DNA from: Bipolaris cookei | Lineage: Eukaryota; Ascomycota; Dothideomycetes; Pleosporales; Pleosporaceae | Assembly: GCA_002286855.1 (NCBI GenBank) | Contig: NRSV01000083.1 | Coordinates: forward strand, 1-64,000 | Direction of reading: 5' to 3' | DNA length: 64,000 nt | In this document: positions 1 to 10,161 of the stretch, piece after piece | How positions within the stretch are numbered: the stretch's first letter is position 1 | Layout of the letters: each line of letters starts with the position of its first letter | Made by a program: the position numbers and the translations under genes | Notes under the pieces: model-generated | Database searches by the model: none | What the model saw: the letters and a program-made list of their open reading frames with translations, nothing else | Told to the model about the DNA's origin: nothing

Positions 1-82
1 ATCAAGCTGGCTCTGAGTCTACTACGGACAAGTAGAAGGCAGAGACCTCTACCTCTGAGTCGATAGTAGAACAAGCAGCACC

Positions 83-304
83 CTACACTTTGACAGTTAG
101 TTTGCGGCAGTTTGGAGATATCTGGGGTCGAAAAGTGATTTTGTTAAGCCGATCAGAAAGCCGCTGAAAAGGAACGTTGTAGACAGCAGCAGCGCGTCGA
201 ATGCTCTTAAACTGGCCCGTACGATAGGCCTGAATAGCAAGAGTAATTCTGCCTTCTCTCTGAGTTAATGTATCTTTACGTAGTTGGGACATGTTACTTT
301 GCAA
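83..304 (-). pseudogene. pogo-like transposase N-terminal fragment (F1)
   Basis: A 73-residue frame begins with a polar leader and contains a psq-type helix-turn-helix (SIRRAAAVYNVPFQRLSDRL), the first half of a CENP-B/pogo DNA-binding domain. The leader TQREGRITLAIQAYRTGQFKS is nearly the same as that of the F2 transposase at 25.7 kb, which identifies the family. The DDE catalytic domain and the C-terminus are absent. It would have bound transposon ends in the nucleus when whole; this copy is a relic. Confidence 0.75.
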
Positions 305-372
305 GTGATGTTCGCGATGCCAAGAAAAAGTGTCCGGCTCGGTGGTGTGTCCGGCTCGGTGGTGCTTTACGT
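83..372 (-). mobile_element. Truncated pogo-like transposon end, family F1 (5' end)
   Basis: The terminal repeat ends at 372 with ACGT and is followed by TA (373-374), the expected pogo/Tc1 target. Read inward, the end has two exact 17-base copies of CACCACCGAGCCGGACA and then a CTTTTTCTTGGCATC tract. The same end, opposite in orientation, occurs at 51766. Only the first quarter of the transposase remains (83-304); the sequence changes near base 82, so the copy is 5'-end only. The target TA and family are seen in sequence; activity is lost. Confidence 0.8.
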
Positions 373-597
373 TATCTGGTTTAGGCTAGGAATGATTTAG
401 GATCGCGGAGGTAGGGCTATAAGTTTCTACGAAAGTAAATGGTTGTATTTAGATCTACTAACCTCTCTTCAACTGGAAAATGAATCGCCTGTTCGTATCT
501 GCATATTAAACATTTTCTAGCTGTGGTAGATAAACGGAGTTCAAGGTTACATTGGGTTATTTCTGGATTCCTGCTAGACTATAAACTGAAATCTAAC

Positions 598-812
598 ACC
601 TCTTTCTGTCACCAAACTGCTCCTTAGCAACAGGCGTCAAGTAAGCAATACATATTGCTTAACTAGACCAAAGGCCGAAGCATTATAGTCCGCACTTTAC
701 ACTAGAAACTCCCCCATTGTAAATAAACCCTATAGAACGGCCTCTGGCCAAAGTCTTACATAGTTCCTGGCTGCATATAGACTCTAATGGAACAATAATA
801 GTAATAATAGTA
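598..812 (+). mobile_element. LINE 3' tail fragment
   Basis: Non-coding 3' end of the non-LTR retrotransposon family that recurs in this window. It shares the stretches AAAGGCCGAAGCA, GGCCTCTGGCCAAAGTC and the terminal TAATGGAA followed by ATA/AAT repeats with copies at 22.2, 48.6 and 52.6 kb on this strand and 9.3, 28.2, 37.4, 48.8 and 59.5 kb on the other. No coding sequence remains, which is usual for 5'-truncated LINE copies. Confidence 0.7.
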
Positions 813-815
813 TAA

Positions 816-2312
816 ACTGAAATGGACACGACTAGCTAGCTACTATGATAGTATATCTCGAGCACGCTTTGGTCAAGCTCAGTAGTTGGTTCCACGTAAA
901 TCTTGGGGCGATGAGATCCTGAACTTGTTGTCTCTCAGCCCGCATAACTGATCCGAACAATGATCAACTGTGTCTGCTACAACTCATCAAAGATTTGCAT
1001 TCTGTTTCGAGGCTATGTGCTTCGTGGCTGGGTCCAAGCGAAGATTTATGCAAAAGACAAGGCGAGAAGAATGCTTCGTTGGCTCAAGAAATCAGATATG
1101 TGAAACAATAAAAAACTATATATCCGCGCATCGCGCTGTTTCTGGCATAGCCCGATGCTGGATGATGTGGCAGAAGGAAAAAGCCACCCTGCCCGGACCG
1201 AGAGAGGGTGGCTTAGGTATTCACTAGCACGTGCTCGCTTCGTAGCGGGGTAGAAACTACCGCTTTCTGGGTAGCTCTACATTTAAGATACACAACAACC
1301 ATACCACCATACAGAATACTTCTTGTTTGGGAACGCAACGGCCCTTTTTTGGAACATCGTCGCATTCCTGCGGATCGCAAGGACCATACCTGTCTTGTTG
1401 TACTGGATACACGACATTCCCAGATCTCTCTCTCAACAGACGTCATGAAGAGGGGACGCTCCATGAGAGCCCTGGTATAAGCATGGTTACAGCGGAGGCT
1501 CGTATCTGTCAAGTAAGCTGATTCGATCACCGCAATTATGCTTAAAGTTGGAAGTGAGGGGGCTTAGTTACCATGTGCCTAGGAAAGTCCTTGTCGCATA
1601 TGTGATCGACAAGCCCGGTGCTCTCCAACTGACTTGGTCGTAACAACATCTCCAACGGATATCGCACGCTGTCATTCCTTTGCAAGTCTGTTAGTGGTTA
1701 TTTTGTAACTTTACTGAAGTCGGTTGAATCTGTGAATCTTCTGATATCTTGCTATCCCTCAAGTACATACTACACAACTGCCAACACCGGGTATACACCC
1801 GGCCAAGACTTGGGCTCTCAGCACAACACCAAAACTCTACCTGTAAAGGTATGGCCAATCACAAACTGAGAATTTAGGGACTTTACTGTCCACACGTACG
1901 CCAAGTACCACACCCTGCGCCACGCGTCGCGTCAGATATGCCCAATGAGAAAAGCCCAAGTGATCTCACTCGCCAAGAACTTTACCAAAACACAACGATC
2001 ATCACAATTTGTGGAGTCTAGCCACATCGCCAAGATACCCTAAGAGTTTGTAAATGGCTGATGAAGTCCGAGGGCGCAACCCGTATGATGGTATGTGCGC
2101 AGACGTTTTGGTCACGGTGCCCTCAGATGACTACGCAACGGACGTGGCTGATGTCTGACCTTGTGCTCTCCGCCAAAAAACAAGGTATGATGAAGAAGAT
2201 CGTATACATATAAGTATACCGTACCCAAAATGAGAAACACCAGAACAACAGCATCTCCACACCCATCTCAATCTTCCCTCTTACACTTCTGCCTCTACCA
2301 CCTACCACCAGC
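816..2312. other. Intergenic, no gene supported
   Basis: Several short open frames occur on both strands (for example 970-1227 plus and 1213-1530 minus), but none shows a domain, a plausible start context or an intron pattern. A perfect 8-base inverted repeat, gccaccct/agggtggc, at 1183-1212 could form a small hairpin. The last 150 bases before 2313 are pyrimidine-rich (cctctaccacctaccaccag), typical of a fungal promoter and 5' leader. Confidence 0.6.
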
Positions 2313-2868
2313 ATGATTTTCTCACGCATCATCTCGCTCATCCTGCGAGTTGCACAGTTCGTGTTCGCGGCCATCGTTCTTGGCCTGACAGCCTACTTTG
2401 TCTACAAGATTGAAAACCCAGATCATGGACCCGGTGGCCGCCGGAGGGACGATGATGACCGGGACCCTCTTGGTCGACTGATCTTTGCTCTTGTCTGGTC
2501 TTCTCTTTCCATAATCTTCGCCGTTATCTGGGCTATTCCCACGACGTTTGCCATGAAGGGATTTGTTTCCGACTTCAGTAAGTAATCTTATCGCCGTCTT
2601 TACATCTCGGTGGTATGCTAACAGTGATTTTTAAGTCTTCACTGCAGGTTGGGCCGCCGTCTTTGGACTCCTCATCGACTGGTTCGACGATTCTGGCTGC
2701 GGCAGCCCATGGGCATGGGGCGGTCTCTCACTCAAGCGCGGCGACACCTGTGGGCAATGGCGTGCTGCTCAGGCCTTCTCTTTCTTGTCCTTGATCACCT
2801 GGTTTGCAACTGGCATCCTCGGCATTATTATGGTGCTCCGCCTGAGACGCCGCGCGGCAGCAGCGTAA
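2313..2868 (+). CDS. MARVEL-like small membrane protein
   Basis: Two exons, 2313-2577 and 2636-2868, joined across a 58-base intron with GTAAGT, a TGCTAAC branch site (2616-2622) and TAAG. The product is about 165 residues with four hydrophobic segments: residues 5-30, 53-80 (ALVWSSLSIIFAVIWAIP), the start of exon 2 (AGWAAVFGLLIDWF) and the C-terminal third (SFLSLITWFATGILGIIMVL), ending in an arginine/alanine tail. This four-helix layout with a charged DDDD loop after helix 1 and a cysteine pair in the last loop matches fungal MARVEL-domain proteins of membrane subdomains. A second intron, 2865-2919 (GTAAGT, ACTAAAG, CTAG), is also possible and would move the stop to 2938. Function in this organism is not known. 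Confidence 0.7.
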
Positions 2869-3817
2869 GTTTTGTTTACAGCCCGGAAGCACAAATCGCA
2901 AATACTAAAGTCATCCTAGTCAAACGCCCCGCGTTTAGTCGATCCATTGGACTGTTACTGGTAGTTCATGGCGGTGTTTACGCTATTACGGTGTAGATGT
3001 TTGCCAAAGGGCCGAATGAAGATGGAAGCCAGCGCACTATCCTTGTTCAGAACTTTGTCGCTCAGCCTTACTTCGAGTATGACCCTCCACGTACGTGTCG
3101 ATATGAAAACGGCACTCCCCATGTACTGTTCAGCGAGGCGTTTTATCGGTTTTCCTGTTGAATTTGTTACGAGTAATCGTTTTAGCCGTTCTATGAGTAT
3201 GAGTCTATGACATGTGTAACCGAAATGATATCTTATTCTTAAACTCTTGAACTCTTGAATACTTGCTGTGAGAAAACGCACTCAATCTATGTCGTGTTTG
3301 TGTTGTGGTCTTTGTCAAATCTCTGAATCAATAATTAGTGAAGTATATGTTGGTACCAAAAAAAGACCAGTCTTCGGAAACGAGTGATCAGACTTTGGAT
3401 AAGCAAGTGGTGTTGGCATCCACCATGAAAATAGACTAAATCCGCAACAAGGTCCTGAAATTCTCAAATTACTCCATATCGCATATGCGCATCAGATATC
3501 TCCATACGCACCTAACATATTGGGGCACGAGTGGACCTTGGAGATGTTGACTCAGTGTACTTGCACTTAGCAGTTTCGCTCGGCGTAGTAAGCAGCTTAC
3601 ACATCAGTCAAACCACAACTTTGTCTAGTCACATAATTGTCGCATAAGCAAAAAGCACTTCATTGCTTATTCAGGTATTATGAGAAACCTTTCTTAGTTA
3701 GCTGACGGAGATAGCGTTGTTTATCCCCTTGACTGCATCTTCGGTAGTGGCTCTCCACTATATGGAGAATATGAAAAAGAGCAAAGCTTCGCTTTTACCA
3801 TCAAACATACAACTGGA
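2869..3817. other. Intergenic, no gene supported
   Basis: No convincing gene. Open frames at 2955-3281 (minus) and 2968-3210 (plus) overlap each other and the 3' flank of the upstream gene, with no domain similarity. A CTATATGG stretch near 3760, about 60 bases before the aquaporin start, could serve as its TATA element. Confidence 0.5.
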
Positions 3818-4984
3818 ATGAAATTAAGTAACATGACCGACATTGAAGCTTTTCACATGCATAGCAGGATGCGTCAGAGGAAGAAACCACGAAAGAATCT
3901 GGCGATATCTTCGAGGCCGTTTGCTGGCAGAATCGGCGGCAATCAAGAGTTTACAGTACCAGCAGAGGACGCCTCCACCAACCTACTTCCGGACGCAGCA
4001 GCAGTTTTTTCATGGCGTCAGTCGTTTTCTCCACACGCATTCGCTGATATAGAGCTATGGAAAGAATCGTTCATCGAAGGCGTAGGAACATGTCTGCAAA
4101 CCTACCTCTCCGGCCTCGCTTCCGTAGGTCTTGGTTCTCTCGTTACGGCAACAGCGTTGGGACCTGTTGTACCAGCCGCATTTGGGAGCATTGTGACTGG
4201 AACGTTAATTGCGCTTTTCATTTTTGGGACTGGACCGGTATCTGGGGCGCATTTCAACCCGACAATCTCCATGGCGACTTTCACGGCGGGGCTGTCTATC
4301 TTTCCTAGGACGCTGCTTTATGTTGCTTTTCAGAGTGCTGGGGCTGTCGCAGCTGGCGCTCTGGTACGGGCGAGCTTGGGGATGAAACCGCATGATATTC
4401 CGCTTATACCGGGGTGCTATATTAACACTGATTTGGTCACACCGGGTGAAGCGTGAGTTTAGAATCCGTGTTTATTTTGCAATCATTGACTGTATAGATA
4501 TGTTTTGGAGACCATGACATCGTTTGGGTTGATATTCATTGCCTTTGGAGTGGGCCTTGATCCTAGGCAGAGGGAAGTCTTTGGGCCAGCTTTGTCGCCA
4601 GTCTTAGTATGTACCTTTAACATTCATTTATAGCACGTTACCACAGAGCTGAAAGTGTTAAAAGGTTGGTCTGACGCAAGCTGTGTGTACATTCGTCTCC
4701 TCGATAGTACGGCCTGGATACAGTGGAGCTTGTAGGTTTACTCTTTCGAGATTTGAGAGGAATTTCATATAAGCTTACAGTCATCAGCATGCAATCCAGC
4801 GCGGTGCCTTGGTCTTATGGTTGCAACGAGTAAGTACTCTCAGTTCTTACTACTATTGACTCTAGCTGACGGCGCTTTCGATCGCTTCGATTATCACTAC
4901 GTTCATTGGGTAGGACCGATGACGACGGTGATAATGAATGGGATGTTGTATTGGGCGATCCCGATATACAAGTCTAAGGAGTAG
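3818..4984 (+). CDS. Aquaporin-like MIP channel
   Basis: Five exons: 3818-4452, 4498-4606, 4665-4731, 4788-4829, 4866-4984, all with GT-AG introns and in phase, giving 323 residues. A long polar N-terminus (about 85 residues) precedes the MIP fold. The first pore motif is SGAHFNPTIS, with NPT in place of the canonical NPA; the second is canonical (SCNPARCLG) and is split from its serine by an intron. The end HWVGPMT...LYW is typical of helix 6. It should move water or small neutral solutes across the plasma membrane or a vacuolar membrane. The NPT variant and the shift of charged residues suggest altered selectivity, as in fungal unorthodox aquaporins; this is inference. The start could also be the in-frame ATG at 3833. 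Confidence 0.85.
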
Positions 4985-5282
4985 ACGAGGCAGTCTGTCA
5001 CAGTAACGTCGTAAGGGACTTTTCCGCAACACGGAATTGCAATTTGAGAGACGGTGGAAGTTGAAGGAAAAAGTACATAGTATCAATTGACGCAACAACC
5101 GTGCTTAGACTATTAGTATGTTGGCGGTGCCTGTGTGGGTCTGGTCGCACCGCTCCTTCCACTGGCAGCGGTTGGCGCTAAAGTAGACTAGCGCTTCGCT
5201 TGCAACCCACGCTCCTGCTCTGAAAATCGAGAGTCGACATCACGAACTTTCAACGACTCCGACCAGACATCAAGCCGTCAAA
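4985..5282. promoter_or_regulatory. Intergenic region upstream of RPS7
   Basis: About 300 bases separating the aquaporin stop from the ribosomal protein start, both genes on the plus strand. The last 70 bases (tgctctgaaaatcgagagtcgacatcacgaac region) are the likely leader of the ribosomal gene; no clear TATA box is visible. No separate gene seen. Confidence 0.4.
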
Positions 5283-6134
5283 ATGTCCGCCAACTCGCTG
5301 AACAAGATCGCGCCCAACAGCCCTTCCAAGCAAAACCCTTCTGAGATCGAGACCAGCATCGCCAGCGCAAGTGACCCTGCTCAATTGTTCGCGCCGGCAG
5401 CAGCATTGCTAACATATGCGACAGGCGTTGACTGACCTCGAGAACAATGTCCCTGACCTGAAGGCTTCTCTGCGCCCTCTGCAATTTGTCTCTGCTCGCG
5501 AGGTATGATAGACCCGAATCCGTCGACGATGCGCTCTCGAGCGTCCCCAGCACACGCACCTACACCCATACCCTACAATCTGAAGAGGCGGTGGGCACTG
5601 GGCAGCAACAGTACGCTGACACCAGGATTCTTAGATCGAGGTTGGCCACGGACGCAAGGCTATTGTCATCTTTGTCCCGGTTCCCCTTCTCTCCAACTGG
5701 CACAAGGCCCAGCAGCGGTATGCTTTTCCCAGCAAGCCCTACCAAGACTTGTATTGACGATATCTAGCCTCACCCGTGAGCTCGAGAAGAAATTCTCCGA
5801 CCGCCACGTCCTGATCGTTGCTTCCCGCCGCATTCTCCCCCGCCCCAAGCGTTCCAACCGTTCCCGCACTTCTCAGACCCAGAAGCGTCCCCAGTCGCGA
5901 ACTCTCACTGCTGTCCACGACGCCATCCTGACCGATCTTGTCTACCCCGTTGAGATTGTTGGTAAGCGTCTCCGTACCCGCGAGGACGGCAGCAAGATCC
6001 TCAAGGTTGTTCTCGACGAGAAGGAGCGTGGTGGTGTCGACTACAGGCTCGACACCTACAGCGAGGTCTACAAGCGCCTCACTGGCAAGGGTGTCAACTT
6101 CGAGTTTCCTCAGAGCCAGCAGACCGACTACTAA
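5283..6134 (+). CDS. RPS7: 40S ribosomal protein S7 (eS7)
   Basis: Four exons: 5283-5366, 5425-5502, 5635-5717, 5768-6134, giving 203 residues, the usual length of eS7. Key stretches are TSIASALTDLENNVPDLK across exon 1/2, AIVIFVPVPLL, LTRELEKKFSDRHV, RRILPRP and VYPVEIVGKR, all characteristic of eS7. The protein is a small-subunit component needed for 18S rRNA maturation. The first intron (5367-5424) starts with GCAAGT rather than GT: only this GC-AG splice restores the conserved IASALTDLE reading, and it has a GCTAAC branch site. The large second intron is 132 bases, common in fungal ribosomal protein genes. Codon use is biased to C-ending codons, as expected for a highly expressed gene. 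Confidence 0.95.
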
Positions 6135-6335
6135 GTGTATATGGGTTGTTGGGTAAGGTCTCGTTATATCTACATGGTTCAGGAGTACGGCAGGGCTTCG
6201 GATATGCATCATGTACCGGCATCAAAAAGGAATGTGAATGAGATGACATGAGCCTGTAATGGGCGCCTCTTCAAGATACCACTGCAATTGATTTTCTTTA
6301 GTGTGATGACTGTGCTTTGGCAGTGACTGATGTGT

Positions 6336-7186
6336 CTAAGACCGGTCAAGCTCCGGGTAATGCCTGAAAATTCCCATGCTAAACGGCAGCCTCCTCTCAC
6401 TCTCCAGATACTCCTTGACACCCTTGGTCTGCGCGACGTTTTCGTAAAAGGAGCCAAACAGCAACGGATAATTCTTTTCTCTAGCTTTCAACTCATTGGG
6501 GTAGGCAAACTTGAGGCCGCTCAGGACATGCCAGAGGGTGGTATCGGCATAGGTTAGTTTGCTGCCAACGAGGAATTTGCCCTGTCCTTGGGCCTCATTG
6601 GCTTTCAAAACGCGCTCGAAGAAAGAGAAAAACTTTGGAATGCGGTTTTCGCGAAAGTCTGTGGCTTTTTTGAGGGCCTCGTCCTTTTGATCCTCATAGT
6701 ACTTGGCCACGGCCACAGGGTGGTGGGTGTCATGAGTTTCGTTGTTGAGATCCAGGGCGGTGAGGGTGTGGGATAAGGCGGTTATCTTGTCCACCTCATC
6801 TTCGCCAGCGAGGCCCAGCTTGTCACCGAGATATGAGAGGATGGCTGGGGTCTGGTAGATGAGCAGAGGTGCACCATTCTTGCCTTCGCCAGGCACCTTG
6901 AGCGCGGGTGGGGCGAAGACGGGCGGGTTGCCATCTGCGCCCAGATTGTCTGGCGAGGTCAAGGAAGCGACGACTTGCGGGCCCGCTGTTTCAAAAAGAG
7001 TTAACCTGGACTGTAGATGAAGTGTTGGAGAGTATGCGTACGTCCATCAGGCTCGTTAGCGGGGTCCTTGTAGGAGACACCTGCTGCCTCAAAGGCCAGT
7101 CGAATGAACTCGCCGCGCCCAGGAATACTTGGCCAGTACAGTAGTTCGTACGGCGGGTGAGTACGTGCTTTTTTGTTTGTCGCCAT
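6336..7186 (-). CDS. Glutathione S-transferase
   Basis: Two exons on the minus strand, 7186-7042 and 6985-6336, joined across a 56-base intron (GTACGC...ACAG), giving 264 residues. The N-terminal thioredoxin-like half starts YELLYWPSIPGRGEFIRL; the tyrosine in LLYW is the likely glutathione-activating residue, and the QTPAILSYLG stretch is the conserved cis-Pro/Ser glutathione site. The C-terminal helical half (about 120-264) holds LVGSKLTYADTTLWHVL, the GST C-terminal signature with the N-capping aspartate. It resembles sigma-like/fungal GSTs that conjugate glutathione to electrophiles in the cytosol. The gene converges on RPS7, with about 200 bases between the stop codons. Confidence 0.9.
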
Positions 7187-7481
7187 TGTGGATGCGCAGC
7201 GGCGAAAAGTAATTAAGATCTGAAGATGATGCTTGGGGAGCTGTACGGAGCTATGTACGGAGCGGAGAACTCGAAGATGGGCGCGAAATATTCAATTGCT
7301 CATGTGACGAGCGTGCAACAGCTCGATTTGAGGCATACTTATATGTACTACATGCAGCAGCACATTACCCGAGGCTCCTTCATTCCATGCAAGGCTGGTG
7401 GCTCCTGGTGAGCTCCATGATAGATAGTTGGCGTCATTGCGGGGAACGTTGGTTGGCGAGGACATGGGACATTGCCGACTA
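7187..7481. other. Intergenic region upstream of GST
   Basis: Likely promoter side of the minus-strand GST gene. No gene supported; overlapping open frames at 7226-7548 have no recognisable domain. Confidence 0.4.
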
Positions 7482-7495
7482 TTATTATTCCATTG
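7482..7495 (-). mobile_element. LINE 3' terminus, left of inserted transposon
   Basis: The bases tattattattccattg match the extreme 3' end (read from the minus strand) of the LINE family seen intact at 28.2 and 59.46 kb. The matching remainder begins at 9304 after the pogo-like element, so the two pieces were one LINE tail split by insertion at TA; here the left TA has become TG. Confidence 0.65.
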
Positions 7496-9303
7496 ACGTG
7501 GTTCACAAGCGAGCTGGCCACTTTCCACCGGCGCGTCGACGCCAACACAATAACGTGTAATGTCTCAAAAACGCAATACTCAAACTGCCTATACTGAAGC
7601 AGATCTCCAGCTTACTTTTTTAATTTTAAATCTCAACATGTTAAAAGCCAAAGACATGCTGCCTCTATCTACAATGTCCCACGAATAACACTCCAACGTA
7701 GAGACGCTGGAACACGCCTCCGACGCGACTGCGAAGCGAACTTAAAGCGCCTGAATAAGCTAGAAGAGGGGATTATAGTTGAGCGTATTCTTGAAGAGTC
7801 TACGCGAGGATTTACACCTACAAAGGCTGACGTTCGAGCAATGGCTGATAAACTCTTGCATGAGCGCGCTAGCAACTCTATTGGCAAGAACTGGGTCAAC
7901 AACCTTGTTAAGCGAACTCCTGAGCTCCATACACGCTGGAGCTGCCCTTGTGATCACCAGCGAGCTGCCTGCGAGGACCCAGCGGCTATTCAGCTCTGGT
8001 TTGATCTGGTGGAGGGGACAAAGAAGAAGTGGGGCATTGTGGACGACGATATCTACAACTTTGATGAAACTGGCTTTGTAATGGGCAAAATTTTATCACA
8101 GTTAGTTATCACAGGCTCTGAAATATATGGTAAAAAGAAGCGGATACAGCCAGGCAACTGTAAGTGGGTTACTGTGATCCAAGGCGTAGGCGTGTCGGGT
8201 CGCCGGCTACTACCCTTCGTTATCTTTGCATACAAGGTGCTTATCGATGTCTGGTTTGAGAATCTACCTGCCGACTGGGTTCTGGAAGTCATTCCTAATG
8301 GCTGGACGAATAACCAGCTTGCTCTTGCGTGGTTAGAACACTTTGATACCTATACAAAGAGTTGTACTGTGGGTGGGTATCGACTGCTCATTATCGATGG
8401 CCACGAGAGCCACTGCTCCGTCGATTTTCAAGATCTTTGCAAAGAGAAGAATATTGTTCTTCTCTGTATGCCTGTACACTCGTCTCATTTGTTATAGCCT
8501 CTTGATGTCGCCTGCTTCGCGCCGTTGAAGCGTAAGTATGGTGACGCTATTTCAGGCTTGGCACGCAACCGCACCCACTATATCAGCAAAGAGACCTTTC
8601 TACCAGCGTTCAAGACTACTTTTGAGCAGTCTATCACGAAGGAAAATATCCAAGCTGGCTTCAAAGGCGCTGGTCTAGTCCCACATGACCCACAGGCTGT
8701 GTTATCGAAGCTTGATGTGATGGTGCAGACGCTAAAACAATCGCCGCGACGGGCAGACACCTGGGAGGCGCAGACGCCGCGCAACGCTGGGGAAGTCGAG
8801 GCTCAAAGTACTCTCATTCGACAGAGAGCAAGAAACTGCCCTGGGTCTTCTGCAAATTCACTCGACAAGCAGGTTGCACAGTTGAGCAAAGGGGCTCAGC
8901 AAATGGCACACAAAATGACGCTAATGATGGAGGAAATGGGTAAGCTTCGAGACGCTCTAGATGCAGCAAATAAGCGTAAGAGCCGCAAGCGGCGATACGT
9001 ACGGACAGACGAGACTCTTACTGTTAGCGAAGTACAAGAAGTATTAGCTGGACGGGCGAGTAGCAGTTGTGGCGACGGTGAGAGCGCGTTGAAGAGGGTA
9101 CGAGGAGAGGCGGTGCGGACGTTGCAAGCAGACTGGACACAGCGGCCGCACCTGCGCAGTTGAAGTAGATAGTGCTAGTGATAGCCTTAGTTCTAGTGAA
9201 TAAATTGGTATACTACGATAGTTTATTAACTGTGATAAAAGTGCGTGATAGTGTCGACGTCGACGCGCTGGTCAAAAGTGGCCCGCTCGCTTGTGAACCA
9301 CAT
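7496..9303 (+). mobile_element. pogo-like DNA transposon F3, full-length copy
   Basis: Terminal inverted repeats begin ACGTGGTTCACAAGCGAGC at the left and its counterpart at the right (ending CCACAT), followed by TA at 9304. Internally the ends continue to a GCGCGTCGACG tract. Each end carries only one AAGCGAG unit, whereas the deleted sister at 32496-33609 has two units 17 bases apart. The element is about 1.8 kb, the normal size for a fungal pogo/Fot1 transposon with one transposase gene. It lies inside a LINE tail, so it is younger than that LINE copy. Confidence 0.9.
7561..9203 (+). pseudogene. pogo-like DDE transposase, nearly intact (F3)
   Basis: The frame begins MSQKRNTQTAYTEADLQL, shifts near 7620-7650, resumes as RHAASIYNVPRITLQRR (psq HTH), and runs through a CENP-B/Tc5-type HTH to the DDE domain: NFDETGF (first acid), LLIIDGHESH (second) and PLDVACF (third). 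There are three lesions: the early frameshift, a TAG at 8495-8497 directly before PLDV where relatives have CAG, and a two-base loss in an AG run near 9108 that throws the C-terminal zinc knuckle (CGRCKQTGHSGRTC) out of frame. Without these it would be about 540 residues. The transposase cuts and pastes the element at TA; this copy should be inactive. Confidence 0.85.
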
Positions 9304-9480
9304 TATAGTCTATGTAGCTCGGGGCTATGTAAAACTTTGGCCGTAGGCCATTCTATCTTGTTATTTGTATGTGGGGGGTTTGTGTGGTACTACTGTGGTG
9401 CTTCGGCTTTTGTCTGTTTGCGGCTAGACCTTAGTAGACGTCTGGTGCTACACTGCCGACTAGGTACACAGGAAAGCGAA
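9304..9480 (-). mobile_element. LINE 3' tail fragment, right of inserted transposon
   Basis: Continues the LINE end interrupted at 7495: tatagtctatgtagctcggg, the ggcc-containing hairpin region and the ggtgcttcggc block are shared with copies at 37.4 and 48.6 kb (a subfamily with TATGTAGCTCGGGGC rather than CCTGTATCAGCC). Minus orientation, no coding capacity. Confidence 0.7.
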
Positions 9481-10161
9481 CTGCGACGGCATCTTCAGTT
9501 CCAGACTTCAACACCGTTTGCGCACGTACATACATGTCGGAGCTACAAGCTGCGGTCAGCACATTCTATGCCATGAATAGCAACACGAGCGGTTAGCAAT
9601 TCATGCGGCCAGCTCTGTGCTGCGGCCCCACCCTCTTGTTTGGTACATAGCAAACCCTAAACAATCAACCCAAGACAGTTTTACCAGCATTCAAGAACAA
9701 TCGCTGTAGCGGGGCAACTCGAGGGACAGTAGACTACCATGACTGTCTCTGCTGGACACTCGCGGTGCGCGTTGGACGATAAGTATGCACTTGCGCTCGC
9801 CTACGCTTCTGCTCACGGCCCACTGCAGCCGCCCTTCTGCGTGAAAATGGCTGTGCCATGCTGAGAGGTACGTTACACCACATTGGGGGAATAGGTGGGC
9901 GCTTACGTTCGCTCACAAACACCAGCATCACATCTGTCCAGTATCTAAAGTGTTTATTGTCCAGCGCCTTGTTCCCAAGCAACTGATTGCCACTTCGAAG
10001 CAGCACGATAAAGCAAAGCGAGGCTCTGTTTGCCAGAGGGGCTGACTTGACGCCCTAGTCCCCCTTCCGTTACTGCCGCCCACCCACAAGGCACACCTGA
10101 AGAATGCTGCCTTCCCATTCTGAACCACCATCGACCACGACGATCCTAGGTGCGCGCCAGC
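9481..10161. other. Intergenic, promoter side of the CCCH gene
   Basis: No gene supported. The frames on the minus strand at 9734-10281 run over the CCCH gene's leader and first exon, so they are antisense shadows. Confidence 0.5.

Noticed and set aside
970..1530. Overlapping open frames on both strands
   Set aside because: No domain, no codon bias, no introns; frames overlap each other.
2955..3281. Minus-strand and plus-strand frames behind the MARVEL-like gene
   Set aside because: Mutually overlapping with no similarity; likely chance in the 3' flank.
5486..5767. Frames within RPS7 introns and in its antisense
   Set aside because: They overlap the spliced RPS7 gene and have no support.
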